Positions 8,680-17,647 are shown, counted from the stretch's first letter. The stretch is DNA of 33,189 nt from an uncultured Slackia sp. (GCF_959608125.1 NZ_CAUHPG010000025.1:1-33189); one strand, 5' to 3'. Numbers and translations: made by a program. The notes: generated from the sequence alone by a model not told the origin.

Positions 8680-10865
8680 TAGGCACCCACCTTCTTCACG
8701 TTCACGAGAACTTCCTGCAGCATGCCGGCGCCCGATTCGGGCTCGGCCTGACGCGTGACGAGCGCTTTATGCGACGCTCCGAATCCGAACGCCGCGCGGA
8801 TCTCCTCCGATTCGCAGCCGTAATGCGGCGGCAGATACACGGCGTCGGGATGAATGCGGCCGGTGACGCGGACCTTCGCCCGCACCGAGCCGTTATCGTT
8901 GGAAAGCTCCACCGTATCGCCATCGACGATGCCCAGTTCGGCGGCACGCGACGTCGCCATCCAGACGCGCTCGGCCTCGAAATCCTTCGCGAGCTGAGCC
9001 AGCTTGTCGCTTGCCATGGTATAGGTCTTGCTCTGGAACACCTGGTCGCCCGTGATCAGGCGCAGCGATCCGTCGGAAGGGACCGCGGCGGGTTCGATCC
9101 ACGCAGGGACGGCCGCCATGCCGCCTGCCGCGTAGGCATCGCAGGCGAACTCGATCTTGCCCGACTTCGTGGCGAACGCGGGCACGCTGCCGAATTCCAA
9201 CTCGCAACCGGGAATGGGAGCCAGGCCGTCGGACTTCAGCGCCTCGTAGGAAACGCCGTAGGCCGCGCAATACGTCTCGTTAAGCTGGTCGAGCGTGAAC
9301 GAGAAGCATTCGCCCAGACCGCACGCCTCGGCCAGCTCGACGACGACCTGATACGTCGGCTTGGTCTCGGGGTGCACCTGCTCGATCACGGGGTTGCGCA
9401 GCGTAGCCACGGTCACAGGGGCGGTAGCGGCGCCTACGATGCCGCGACGCTCGAGATAGGTCGTCTCGGGCAGCACGTAGTCGGCCGTCTTGGCGGTTTC
9501 GGTCATGAAGCTGTCGACGACCACCGTAAAGCCGATCTTCGCCACATCTTCGGCGGTCATGACGGCCTGCGGGTAATCGGCAAGCGGATTGCTGCCGAAG
9601 AACAGCGCCACGTCGAGCGCGCCCTCGGCGGCCGCGGTCATAGCAGCCTGGCAATCGTTAGCATACATATAGGCAAGAGGATGCGCGCCTGCGCCGATCG
9701 CGTAGTTCCGCGGATAGCCCACGGGCTTGAACACCGCCGGGTCGAACGCGCCGTCGTCGACCCACGGGCCCAGCGGGAACACCCAGCCGCCCTCTTGGTT
9801 GAAGTTGCCCAGCATCGCGTTGAGCAGCAGGATGCAGCGCACGGTTTCGGCGCTGTTGCGATAGCCGCTTCCCACGGTGCCCGCCCACTGCATGTCGACA
9901 TAGCAGCGAGGCGCCGCAGCGGCCAGGCCTTCGGCGATCTCGGCGATCTTGGCCTCGGGGATGCCGGTCTTCTCGCTCGCCCAGGCTGCGTCGTAGACCC
10001 GCACGCTTTCGGCGAAGGCCTCGAAGCCCGAACCGTTGGCCTCGACGAACGCCTTGTCATACAGGTCGTTGTTCAGCAGATGACCCATCACGCCCAGAAG
10101 GAACGCCAGCTCGAAGCCGGGGCGCACGCACACCCATTCGTCGGCCAGCGTGCCGATGCTCGGCAGGCGCGGGTCCACGACGACCACCTTGCCGCCGTTT
10201 TCGCGCACGTGAATCACTTCTTCGGTCTCCGCCGGGCGCACGCCCTCGTAATAGCTCTTGTCCAGAAGGACGATGTATTTCGAGCCCTCGGCATGCGGCG
10301 CGGGGAACACGCCCAGGATGTTCGTGATGCCGGTGAGGATGTCCATGTCGGTCAGCACGGTATCGGTGTAATAGTTCGCCGAGCCGAGCGCATTCATAAA
10401 GCGCTGCGTGTAATACTGGTCGGTCGCACGGGCGTCCTGGAACAGCGCCACGCGCGCCGGGTCGGCCTCTTTGATGCGCGCCGCGATGTCGGCGATGGCC
10501 TCTTCCCACGACACGGCGGAGAAATTGCCCTGCCCGTCGCTTTTGAGCGGCGCGGTCAGACGGTCCTCGGAATAGGCGGCAGCCGTATAGCCCAGGCCGC
10601 GCACGCACAGATGGCCATGCGCGAACGGATGGTCTTCAAGACCCATGAAGCGCCACAGCGCGCCGTCCTGCGTCCACGCGCCCATGCCGCACTTGTTGCC
10701 GCATCCGTCACAGGTCGTCGCCGCGTATTCCACGACATGGTCTTCACCCCACGCGAAAGCCTCGTCGCGCAGACCGCCGACGCCTACGCCGCCGAATGCA
10801 GCCGCCGCGCCCGCCGCGGCTCCGGCCGCGAGAAACGAACGCCTCGTAAGAGCAGTGTTCGGCAT
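8679..10865 (-). CDS. Tat-exported DMSO-reductase-family molybdopterin oxidoreductase, catalytic subunit
   Basis: A 728-residue catalytic subunit of the DMSO-reductase superfamily, binding a molybdopterin guanine dinucleotide cofactor and one [4Fe-4S] cluster. The N-terminus is a Tat signal (TRRSFLAAG, residues 7-15, then an Ala/Gly-rich h-region). The cluster ligands fit C52-x2-C55-x3-C59-x27-C87. The C-terminal cofactor-binding domain includes VYLPPHYGCESEE. Where polysulfide/thiosulfate reductases carry the Mo-ligand Cys after GSPN, this protein reads GSANYYTDTVLTDMD (from residue 161), with no Cys or Ser, so a Thr or Asp ligand may be used. Homologues reduce S-oxides, N-oxides, polysulfide or other acceptors; substrate is unknown. 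The ATG at 10863-10865 follows a GAGGGGGAT site. First gene of a three-gene operon, divergent from a LuxR-type regulator. Confidence 0.94.
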   Translation of the reverse strand: MPNTALTRRSFLAAGAAAGAAAAFGGVGVGGLRDEAFAWGEDHVVEYAATTCDGCGNKCGMGAWTQDGALWRFMGLEDHPFAHGHLCVRGLGYTAAAYSEDRLTAPLKSDGQGNFSAVSWEEAIADIAARIKEADPARVALFQDARATDQYYTQRFMNALGSANYYTDTVLTDMDILTGITNILGVFPAPHAEGSKYIVLLDKSYYEGVRPAETEEVIHVRENGGKVVVVDPRLPSIGTLADEWVCVRPGFELAFLLGVMGHLLNNDLYDKAFVEANGSGFEAFAESVRVYDAAWASEKTGIPEAKIAEIAEGLAAAAPRCYVDMQWAGTVGSGYRNSAETVRCILLLNAMLGNFNQEGGWVFPLGPWVDDGAFDPAVFKPVGYPRNYAIGAGAHPLAYMYANDCQAAMTAAAEGALDVALFFGSNPLADYPQAVMTAEDVAKIGFTVVVDSFMTETAKTADYVLPETTYLERRGIVGAATAPVTVATLRNPVIEQVHPETKPTYQVVVELAEACGLGECFSFTLDQLNETYCAAYGVSYEALKSDGLAPIPGCELEFGSVPAFATKSGKIEFACDAYAAGGMAAVPAWIEPAAVPSDGSLRLITGDQVFQSKTYTMASDKLAQLAKDFEAERVWMATSRAAELGIVDGDTVELSNDNGSVRAKVRVTGRIHPDAVYLPPHYGCESEEIRAAFGFGASHKALVTRQAEPESGAGMLQEVLVNVKKVGA

Positions 10866-11151
10866 AAATCGATCCCCCTCTTGCGTTGTCGGTTATCCAT
10901 CGTGCACCGATGCGGCATCTTCGGCAAAATCCGTCCGCCGCAAGGCGCAAGCGCATTATGGCGAAAGGAAATCGACCGACGCATGCCCCCTTTGAGGGAA
11001 AAATTCAGCTCTACCCCCTTAGGGGGTATGCTTTTGTACTGGGCTTTTGGAAAAATGACTTGGCGAAGCGCCCCAAGGCGCGAACACTGCGGCAATCGCT
11101 ATACTGAACCGCCGTCGAAACCCCCGAAGCCTTCGAAAGGATGGTCGACCC
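10866..11151. promoter_or_regulatory. Divergent regulatory region with a perfect palindrome
   Basis: This 286-bp space separates the DMSO-reductase-type operon from the divergent LuxR gene. It holds a 17-bp palindrome at 11012-11028 (TACCCCC, TTA, GGGGGTA) and a similar imperfect CCCCCTTTGAGGG at 10986-10998. The palindrome is a plausible operator for the adjacent regulator, inferred only from position and symmetry. I could not pick convincing -35/-10 pairs. Confidence 0.5.
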
Positions 11152-12644
11152 ATGCAAGCCCCGCTTTCGCACGCACGATCGCTGAAACCATACGTCGCGC
11201 TCGCCCCGATCGTCGCCGGGCTCGCCCTTTCCCATACCGCCATGATGGTGGCGAGCTTCAACGGCCTGACGAACGGGTTCGAGGCGCTGCGCAGCGGCCT
11301 TGCGACCTGCATCGCGGCCGTCCCCATGCTCGTCGCCATGGCGATCCTTTACAGGGCGCGCGGACCGCTCCCGGAAAAATCCGTCGACACGGCGTTTTTC
11401 ATCTCCATCATCGTGCAAAGCGTCTCCATCATGGCGCTTGGATCCGATGCGATAGACGGCTCGCAACGCCCGCGATCTCGACCTGTCTTTCGGCCGTCGC
11501 CTCCCTCTCCTGCTGGATATCCATCCTTAGCTGGCTGCGGCATATGCAAGCGGCATCGTCGATCGCGGCCGTCGTCGCCATCTTCGGCGCCCTCAGCATA
11601 GCCCAGCCCGTCGTCTACGCCTTCGTTTTCATACCGCCCGCCAACGCCTGCCTCATTGCGGGAATGCTCGCCGTTCTCCAGGCTCCGCTCGCGCTTTTCA
11701 TCCATAAGCGCGATCCGCTCGCACGCCTTTCCGAAGCCCCGAACACGGGATATTTCGGATTCGAAAGCGCCAAAACCGATACGCCGCGGCTCTTTTTGAC
11801 CATGACGCTCAGCATTTCCGCGCTCTCATTGGCCATGGGCGTCGTCGAAGGATCGCCTTTCCGATTCATCGAAGGCGGGCCGCCGCTGCCGGGCGCTGGC
11901 TACGTGGTCGTCACCACCGCCGTTACCGTAGGAATCATCGTCGGCGCCGCATTGCGGCCGCGAACCATGATGACCACCGGCATCTGGATTCTCATGCAAG
12001 GCCTCGGCATCACGGCGCTTCTATTCTATGTGGCATTCCCCGAACGCCTCTCGATCGGAGCCGTGCTTTCGACCACCCTGAGCGCCGTCATGACAGGCCT
12101 GGTGTGGTATCTCATCGTGGCATTTTCGCATTACGGAACCAAAGACCCGTTCTTCTACGGCCTGGCGGGCTGGCTCGCCTACCTCGTACCGCGCGCATTC
12201 GTCCAAATCGTCGTCGGCCATTTCTCCGATCCGCTTTTCGCAGACCCCCTCTTGCTGACCGCGCTGACCGGCGCTTTGATTCTGGCATCGACGCAATTCG
12301 TGTTCATCAGGCTGCTCAAGACCGCCTATAGCGACAACGACGCCGCGCAGGAAAGCACTCGACGGCTTGAAAAGCTGCTTGGGCTGAAAGACACCCGGGG
12401 AAGCGGAGCGTCCATGCGAAAAGAGCTCGTCTTGCACGACATCGGCAAGCTGCAGAAGAAATTCGGCCTGTCCGACCGCGAAGCCGAAGTAGCTGCGCTT
12501 TACGCCCTGGGAAAAACGCAGCAGGCGATCGCCGAAGAGCTCTGCATCACGCCCGCCACGGTACGCGTGCACGTCAAGCACGTCTATGCGAAAACCGACC
12601 TGCACTCGCGCCAAGAGATCATCGACCTCATGAGCCGCCTATGA
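11152..12644 (+). pseudogene. Membrane LuxR-family regulator, interrupted by a frameshift
   Basis: The first part (11152 to about 11457) encodes about 102 residues of a polytopic membrane protein beginning MQAPLSHARSLKPYVALAP, in one frame. From about 11457 the similarity continues in the -1 frame (ATPAISTCLSAVASL onward) to the stop at 12642-12644. The combined length would be about 497 residues, almost identical to the intact paralogue at 16120-17616. The end is a LuxR-type helix-turn-helix (FGLSDREAEVAALYALGKTQ, then IAEELCITPATVRVHVKHVY). A one-base deletion near ATAGACGGCTCGC (11452-11464) would explain the shift. No slippery heptamer is seen, so programmed frameshifting is unlikely; a sequencing error or a recent inactivating mutation are both possible. 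It is divergent from the oxidoreductase operon that it probably controls. Confidence 0.85.
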
Positions 12645-12997
12645 TTCCGGCCACCGACGCCTTTTCGGCCGATCGTCGACGATGCGGACCCCGGGCAAAC
12701 GCCTCCGAGCACGCCCATCGGCACAATCGATTCGCAAGCCGTCGTACGGAAAACGCGCTTCGACGGCGGAAACCGAGCCATGCTCGCCGCAACGAAAGAC
12801 TTTTTCGAGTTCTCATCCCGAAACGCAAAAGCGGCCCCTTCCCGCAAAAACGGGAAGGGGCCGCTACCGTTACGCATGACAAAAGGAGGGGAAGCGTCGC
12901 ATGCGACGCCGAATCGGGCGGGCGGCAGGCTTTAAGCTTGGGGAGGGATCGAAAACCCGCCGCCGCTTGCCCCGCTTCGGAAGGATAGCCGCGAAGG
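12645..12997. other. Intergenic region between converging genes
   Basis: These 353 bp hold no credible gene. They contain the strong hairpin at 12831-12864 and a perfect 16-bp palindrome, GCGTCGCATGCGACGC, at 12894-12909. The palindrome lies beyond the 12998 gene on the minus strand and may be a second 3'-end hairpin or a protein site. Confidence 0.6.
12822..12864 (-). terminator. Strong terminator of the cytochrome/sulfite-oxidase-fold operon
   Basis: A perfect 14-bp GC-rich stem (12831-12844 with 12851-12864) has a 6-nt loop. On the minus strand it is followed by TTTTGCGTTTC. The T-rich side faces away from the 12998-15783 operon, whose last stop is 133 nt upstream. Confidence 0.8.
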
Positions 12998-14077
12998 CTA
13001 GATCACTTCGAACGTCAGGCTGGCCTCGAGAGGCGAAACCACGCCGTCGGCCGTACGGGCACGAACGGTGAGCTGATACTCGCCGGCCTCTTCGAAAGAG
13101 GTCTCGAACTGCCAGTTAACCCATTTATCGGCGGTCGCGCCTTCGGTGAGGCACTCGGTCCAGGTCTCGCCGCCGTCGAAGGAGAACTCGATAGCCTCGA
13201 TGGCGCTGCCCAGGTCGTCCGCCACGCCCTCGAAGGTGATGGCGTCGCCTGCGAAGAAGACGCAGCCGTCGGCGCTGTTCATGATCTCGATCTTGTTGCG
13301 GTACGCCGGATCGACGGACTGGACGTCGGGAACCTGGTCCTCGGCGGTCAGCTTGATGTCGACGACGTTGCGCGTGAAGTAACGCGCGACGGTCTCGGGC
13401 ATCCACAGCTGGGCGGAAGGACCGGCTTCGCTCTTGAGCTTCTCGCCGTTGACCTCATAGACCAGCAGCGCGTCGCGATCGAGGCAGTACTGCAGAGGCA
13501 GGGCCTGGCCGAAGCCGTCGGCGCCGTATGCCGTCACGGTGTTCACGCCGTCTTCGAGGTCGGCCATGTCGACCACGGCCGCCAGAGGAACGCCGACCAC
13601 GGCGGCCTGACCGAACGGAGCGCCCGTAGCGCAGGAGCACACCATGGTCTGCTCCTCGGACTCGTCCTCCATGTCCTCGAGATTCACGGAGAAGCTCTCC
13701 TTGATGTTGCCGCCCACGTTGATGTAGTAGGTCGCAACGCCCTCGGCGGGCTCGCCCACCACGAGCTCGTTAGCAGGCTTGGAGCACATCGAGGTGATCG
13801 TCGTGCCGAACACGTTGAACAGCTCGTCGTTAGGGGTCACGCCGTCCTGGTTGAAATAGAACGAACCCTCTTTGTCGGCGACCTTGACGTATTCGCTCTC
13901 TTCGAGCTGCAGCGTATGGGAGTCGATGGTGTAGCCGTTGTTCTCATGCGTCGCACCTTCGGGTGCATCCTGGCCGCCCAGGATCGTCGGGCCGCCGGCA
14001 GCCACGGCGACGCCGGTCATTCCCAGCAGAAGGGCGCCACCAGCCGCTCCTGCAGCCATTGCTTTCTTCTTATTCAT
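12998..14077 (-). CDS. Exported sulfite-oxidase-fold (molybdopterin-binding-like) protein
   Basis: A 359-residue secreted protein. Residues 1-27 form a Sec-type signal peptide (KKK, then an Ala/Gly/Leu core, cleavage probably near VAVA). Residues about 105-235 resemble the oxidoreductase molybdopterin-binding (SUOX) fold, with Cys147 and Cys149 in MVCSCATG near the position where the Mo-coordinating Cys is expected. Residues about 245-359 look like the Ig-like Mo-co dimerisation domain (FSFDGGETWTECL, ending SLTFEVI). The match is weaker than in its neighbour, so it may be a degenerate partner subunit rather than a catalyst. It lies 20 nt after the triheme fusion gene on the same strand; AAGGAG lies about 9 nt before the ATG. 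Substrate unknown. Confidence 0.8.
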   Translation of the reverse strand: MNKKKAMAAGAAGGALLLGMTGVAVAAGGPTILGGQDAPEGATHENNGYTIDSHTLQLEESEYVKVADKEGSFYFNQDGVTPNDELFNVFGTTITSMCSKPANELVVGEPAEGVATYYINVGGNIKESFSVNLEDMEDESEEQTMVCSCATGAPFGQAAVVGVPLAAVVDMADLEDGVNTVTAYGADGFGQALPLQYCLDRDALLVYEVNGEKLKSEAGPSAQLWMPETVARYFTRNVVDIKLTAEDQVPDVQSVDPAYRNKIEIMNSADGCVFFAGDAITFEGVADDLGSAIEAIEFSFDGGETWTECLTEGATADKWVNWQFETSFEEAGEYQLTVRARTADGVVSPLEASLTFEVI

Positions 14078-14097
14078 AAGAAAACGCTCCTTCGTGT

Positions 14098-15783
14098 TTA
14101 TTCTTCGTTCTCAAGACCGGTCGAGAACATCAAGGGCAGGTCGGAATCAGGACCGCCGGCCTTGATGACCTTGTCCTCGGCAGGCAGCTGGTCCATGGCG
14201 TTGACCATGACCTCATGCTCGCGGAAGCTGACCTCGCCCTGGTCGGTGGTAGCGCGGACGCTCAGGCAGTAGGCGCCGTGCTCAGGCGGAGTCCACTCGA
14301 AGGTCCACCAGATCCAACGCTTGGTGTCGGTATCGCCCAGATCGTAGGTCGTCCAGGTCTCGCCGTGGTCCATGGAGAACTCGATGGTCTTGACCTTGTG
14401 GTCGAATGCGTCGACATAACCCTGGAAGGTGTAGGGCTTGCCGGTCTCGATGATCACGCCTTCAGGCGTACCGCAGATCGTAGCGTTCGGACGGTTCACG
14501 TGGGCATCTTCCTGGTTCACCTGGCCGCAGACGCGCTCGTCCATGACGTCGGAAGAAACGATGTAGCCGGAAGGCTGCTTGGAAAAGACCTGAGCGTCAT
14601 AGCTTTCGACCCAGTTGATGCACGGGAAGCCGCGACGTGCGTCGAGGTACTCGCCGCCCATCTTGTAGACCAGGTACTCGTTCTCGAGCATGGAGACGTC
14701 GATGCCGTTCTTGGAAGAACCGTCGGCGCGGACGCAACGGATGGAGTTGGTGCCGTCGGTCATGCCGCCGGCGCGCTCGATCAGCCAGCTCACGGGGATA
14801 CCCGTGATCTCGGTCTGGCCGATGCCGCCGCCGCCGGTCGGGTTGAGTTCGCAGACCATCTTGGAGGCCTTGGTCACGACAGCGCCCTCGGCCTCGGCCT
14901 CGGCGATGAGGTCGACGAGCTTAGCGGTGTAGGGGTTGGGCACGTTGCCTTCGATGGTGATCTCCCACTCGTCCATCATGCTCTGAGGAAGGTCGAGGTC
15001 GAGCGCTGCATCGGAGCATGCATAACGCATGTGGTCGTAATAGCCGTGGACGAAGTCGTAGCTATACAGGTCGTCCATGCTCTGGACCTTATCCTGCGTG
15101 AAGTCGAAATTGCCCTCGACGTTCTCGACGGTGGTGATGCTGTCCTTCAGGGCGTCGTACTTCACGTTCTCCCAGAGCTGCAGGCCGTTGCCGTCGCCCG
15201 TGGCGGTATGGCAGGACTCGCAGGTGCCGTCGAAGCCCTCTTTGAACTTCTCGGAATTACGGCTGTTGAAATGGATGCCATGCATCAGGCGGCCGAACTC
15301 GTCGCCGTTGTCGCGATGGCAGGTGATGCACTGTTCGACGTCGCTGTAAGTCTCAAGGTCGTTGTTGGGAAGCACCGCATGGCGGTATTCCATGTTCATG
15401 ACCGTCTCGTTGAGGTCGGCGTGGCAGGAGTTGCAGCCCTTCTTGTCGGCATCCAGATAGTACGTGTTGTACGAAATGGTCCAGCTTTGCTGCATCCAGT
15501 GCGGGCACTCGTACTCGCTCGGAGTGCGCTGAACCAGCTTGCCGTTGGGAAGCTGACGGACCTCGGGAGCATACTCCTCGGCGATCTGATCCCACTTCTC
15601 GTAGTTCTCGATGATGTACTCCTTGCCAGGATACTGCACATCGCCGTCGGGCTCGCCGCCGCGGACGATCTCTGCCGCGGTGGAAGCCGAGTCGACTGCG
15701 AAGGCAGGCACCATGAGAGCCGACGCCGCAAGCACGGTCGCGATGCCTGTTACCATAGCGACGCGCTTCGTCACCTTCTTCAT
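14098..15783 (-). CDS. Exported triheme cytochrome c fused to a sulfite-oxidase-fold domain
   Basis: A 561-residue exported protein. A Sec-type signal peptide spans about residues 1-29 (cleavage near AFA). A cytochrome domain follows with three heme c sites, CNSCH (117-121), CITCH (152-156) and CESCH (188-192), and possible distal His in YRHAV and LMHGIH. From about residue 265 comes a SUOX-type molybdopterin domain with Cys311 in KMVCELNPTGGGG as candidate Mo ligand. The Ig-like dimerisation domain (IEFSMDHGETWTTYDLG) ends the protein. It likely passes electrons between a quinol or cytochrome partner and an extracytoplasmic substrate. I chose ATG 15781-15783 because AAGGGGG sits 4 nt upstream. 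An in-frame ATG one codon earlier and a 28-codon Gly-rich extension are less likely. Substrate unknown. Confidence 0.9.
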   Translation of the reverse strand: MKKVTKRVAMVTGIATVLAASALMVPAFAVDSASTAAEIVRGGEPDGDVQYPGKEYIIENYEKWDQIAEEYAPEVRQLPNGKLVQRTPSEYECPHWMQQSWTISYNTYYLDADKKGCNSCHADLNETVMNMEYRHAVLPNNDLETYSDVEQCITCHRDNGDEFGRLMHGIHFNSRNSEKFKEGFDGTCESCHTATGDGNGLQLWENVKYDALKDSITTVENVEGNFDFTQDKVQSMDDLYSYDFVHGYYDHMRYACSDAALDLDLPQSMMDEWEITIEGNVPNPYTAKLVDLIAEAEAEGAVVTKASKMVCELNPTGGGGIGQTEITGIPVSWLIERAGGMTDGTNSIRCVRADGSSKNGIDVSMLENEYLVYKMGGEYLDARRGFPCINWVESYDAQVFSKQPSGYIVSSDVMDERVCGQVNQEDAHVNRPNATICGTPEGVIIETGKPYTFQGYVDAFDHKVKTIEFSMDHGETWTTYDLGDTDTKRWIWWTFEWTPPEHGAYCLSVRATTDQGEVSFREHEVMVNAMDQLPAEDKVIKAGGPDSDLPLMFSTGLENEE

Positions 15784-16119
15784 CATTCCCCCTTCTTCAT
15801 TGCGACGGCCGCCGTTTCCTTCCTGAAAACGATCGCCGCCGCCCCCTATCGGACCCATCGGGCCCATCTGACAGGCACGAAATTAACCCTTCGAAAGGCG
15901 GATGCGTATCAACACATCCGCGCTAAATGCCTGATAAAGCGTATAACCCATTTTGGTTGATGGGTGAAATGACCAGTACTGGACCGATAGCGATCCATTC
16001 TTCATGGACAGAATCGGGCTTTTCACGGACAATGAAGGGACAGGTGACAAGACGTCCGCTCCACGCGGTCGAAGGAAGCTGTACGACCGCTTGAATACAT
16101 TAATTACTAAGGAGAGGGA
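15784..16119. promoter_or_regulatory. Divergent regulatory region with three symmetric elements
   Basis: This 336-bp space separates the triheme operon from its divergent LuxR gene. It holds a 7-bp inverted repeat GCGGATG/CATCCGC with 10-nt spacer (15898-15921), ACCCAT/ATGGGT with 8-nt spacer (15946-15965), and a perfect 10-bp palindrome CCAGTACTGG (15973-15982). A TTATAC -10-like element sits near 15943 on the minus strand. The repeats are operator candidates for the LuxR protein, by position only. Confidence 0.5.
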
Positions 16120-17616
16120 ATGCTCGCATCGTTCAAGGATGCAGGCCTGTGCGCACTATTCGCCGCTATCGGCCTTACCGTCAATCTAACCTGGTGCACG
16201 CTCGCAGGGCACACCCCGGGGTTCACCGACGCCCTTTCGGGATTCGGCGTGCCCGTTAACCCGCGCGCGTTCTTTCTCATGGGCATCCTTGCCATGAGCG
16301 TCGTATTCGCCGCGCTGCCGCGCAAAATGAGAGAGATGGAATCGTCGCTATGGCCTGTAGTGACGCTGCTCGCATCGGTCGGAACGGCGTGCTTCGCCAT
16401 TGCATCGAGCCAGAACGCCTTTCCGCCGGTCGCTCTCGCCGTCGGGGGCCTGCTCTTGTTCGGCGTCGGATACTTCTGGCTCACGGCACGTTTCGTGCTG
16501 TTGCTTGCGCGCACCCAGACTTTCATGCCCACCATCGCATGCCTCACCCTGTCGCTTATCGCCGAACCGGCACTGGTCTCCGCCGCCGAGCGCCTTCTGA
16601 GCGTCGAGGCGCAAGTGTCGACCGTCGTGTTGATGCCCATTCTTTCCACGGTATTTTTCCAATGCGCCCGCAGTGCAGCGCTCAAGCAGCGCAGCAGCGA
16701 AAAGACGGGGCGAACGGTATTCGGCGTGCCTTCGCGCCCGCGCGGCGAACAGAAAAAGGGCATGCGCGACGACATCCGTGACGCAATCATCCTGATCGCC
16801 GCCGCATCGCTCCTGCTGGCAACCGTACGCAGCCTGAGTTTCGTCGGCCTATGGGGCGAAGGGCATATCGACGAATTCGACCATCCGTCCATGACATCGA
16901 GCCCGGTGCTTTTCATCGCGTACAGCATCGGCTTGGCCGCATTCTCCTATCTCGCTCTAGGCCGCACCGGAAACTGGCCGCTGCGCCTACGTTTCCAGCC
17001 GTCGTTTCTGACGGTCATCATCACGCTGTCCGTTTCGATGATTCTCGCGGGCGACCAGAACGCCGACCCGGCCGTGCTCGATACGCTCATGAGGCTCAAC
17101 GACTCGTTCTCGCACCTGATGTTCTGGGCAGTGGTGGCCATCCTTCTCGATGTGTCTTCCATACCCTCCTACCGCGTCATCGGCACCGCCACGGCGCTTT
17201 ACGCCGCAGGGTCGATTATCTGGGTGATATTCCTAGGAAACGCCGACGCCGTCGAAAACCTCATCGTGATCGCGGCCATCTACGTGCTGTCCATCGCCTC
17301 CATGTATTACAGCTGGAATAAACGCGAATCCGCGCCGAGCGACGCGGCCGCCGTAGTGACCGACGCGCTGGAACGTCGCTGCGCCGAAGTGTCTAAGAAG
17401 TACAAGCTCTCGCCGCGCGAAAGCGAAATCTTGGTCCTGCTGGCCCAGGGCCGCACACGAACCTACATCCAAGAAGAGCTGGTTCTGGCCGAAAACACCG
17501 TGAAGTCGCACGTCGCGCACATCTATACGAAACTCGGCATCCGCGACCGCCAGGACATGATCGACATCGTGCTCGACATAGCCGACACGAAAGACGACAG
17601 GCACGCGAAAGAATAG
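16120..17616 (+). CDS. LuxR-family regulator with polytopic membrane N-terminus
   Basis: A 498-residue protein. About residues 5-405 form a polytopic membrane domain with roughly 12 hydrophobic segments, and the C-terminus is a LuxR/GerE helix-turn-helix (YKLSPRESEILVLLAQGRTR, then EELVLAENTVKSHVAHIYTK). This type is abundant in Eggerthellaceae, usually beside respiratory oxidoreductases. The membrane domain may sense a substrate or membrane state and the HTH may bind the divergent promoter; both are inferences. No receiver or kinase domain is present, so it is not a classical two-component regulator. AAGGAGAGGG precedes the ATG. It is a paralogue of the frameshifted gene at 11152-12644 and faces the triheme operon. 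Confidence 0.92.
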   Translation: MLASFKDAGLCALFAAIGLTVNLTWCTLAGHTPGFTDALSGFGVPVNPRAFFLMGILAMSVVFAALPRKMREMESSLWPVVTLLASVGTACFAIASSQNAFPPVALAVGGLLLFGVGYFWLTARFVLLLARTQTFMPTIACLTLSLIAEPALVSAAERLLSVEAQVSTVVLMPILSTVFFQCARSAALKQRSSEKTGRTVFGVPSRPRGEQKKGMRDDIRDAIILIAAASLLLATVRSLSFVGLWGEGHIDEFDHPSMTSSPVLFIAYSIGLAAFSYLALGRTGNWPLRLRFQPSFLTVIITLSVSMILAGDQNADPAVLDTLMRLNDSFSHLMFWAVVAILLDVSSIPSYRVIGTATALYAAGSIIWVIFLGNADAVENLIVIAAIYVLSIASMYYSWNKRESAPSDAAAVVTDALERRCAEVSKKYKLSPRESEILVLLAQGRTRTYIQEELVLAENTVKSHVAHIYTKLGIRDRQDMIDIVLDIADTKDDRHAKE

Positions 17617-17647
17617 GCTCGCATCATGCGGCATGCTTTCGAGCACG

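Noticed and set aside
8769..11100. Very long plus-strand open frame opposite the molybdopterin oxidoreductase, continuous with the LuxR C-terminal frame
   Set aside because: Up to about 11100 it is the antisense of a clear minus-strand enzyme and shows no family motif. Only the part from about 11457 is real LuxR sequence, in the frame that follows the frameshift.
11445..11470. Programmed ribosomal frameshift in the LuxR gene
   Set aside because: No X XXY YYZ slippery heptamer and no clear downstream structure; the intact paralogue needs no frameshift.
14215..15960. Long plus-strand open frame opposite the triheme fusion gene
   Set aside because: Antisense of a gene with three CxxCH sites and a signal peptide; an effect of GC-rich codon use.
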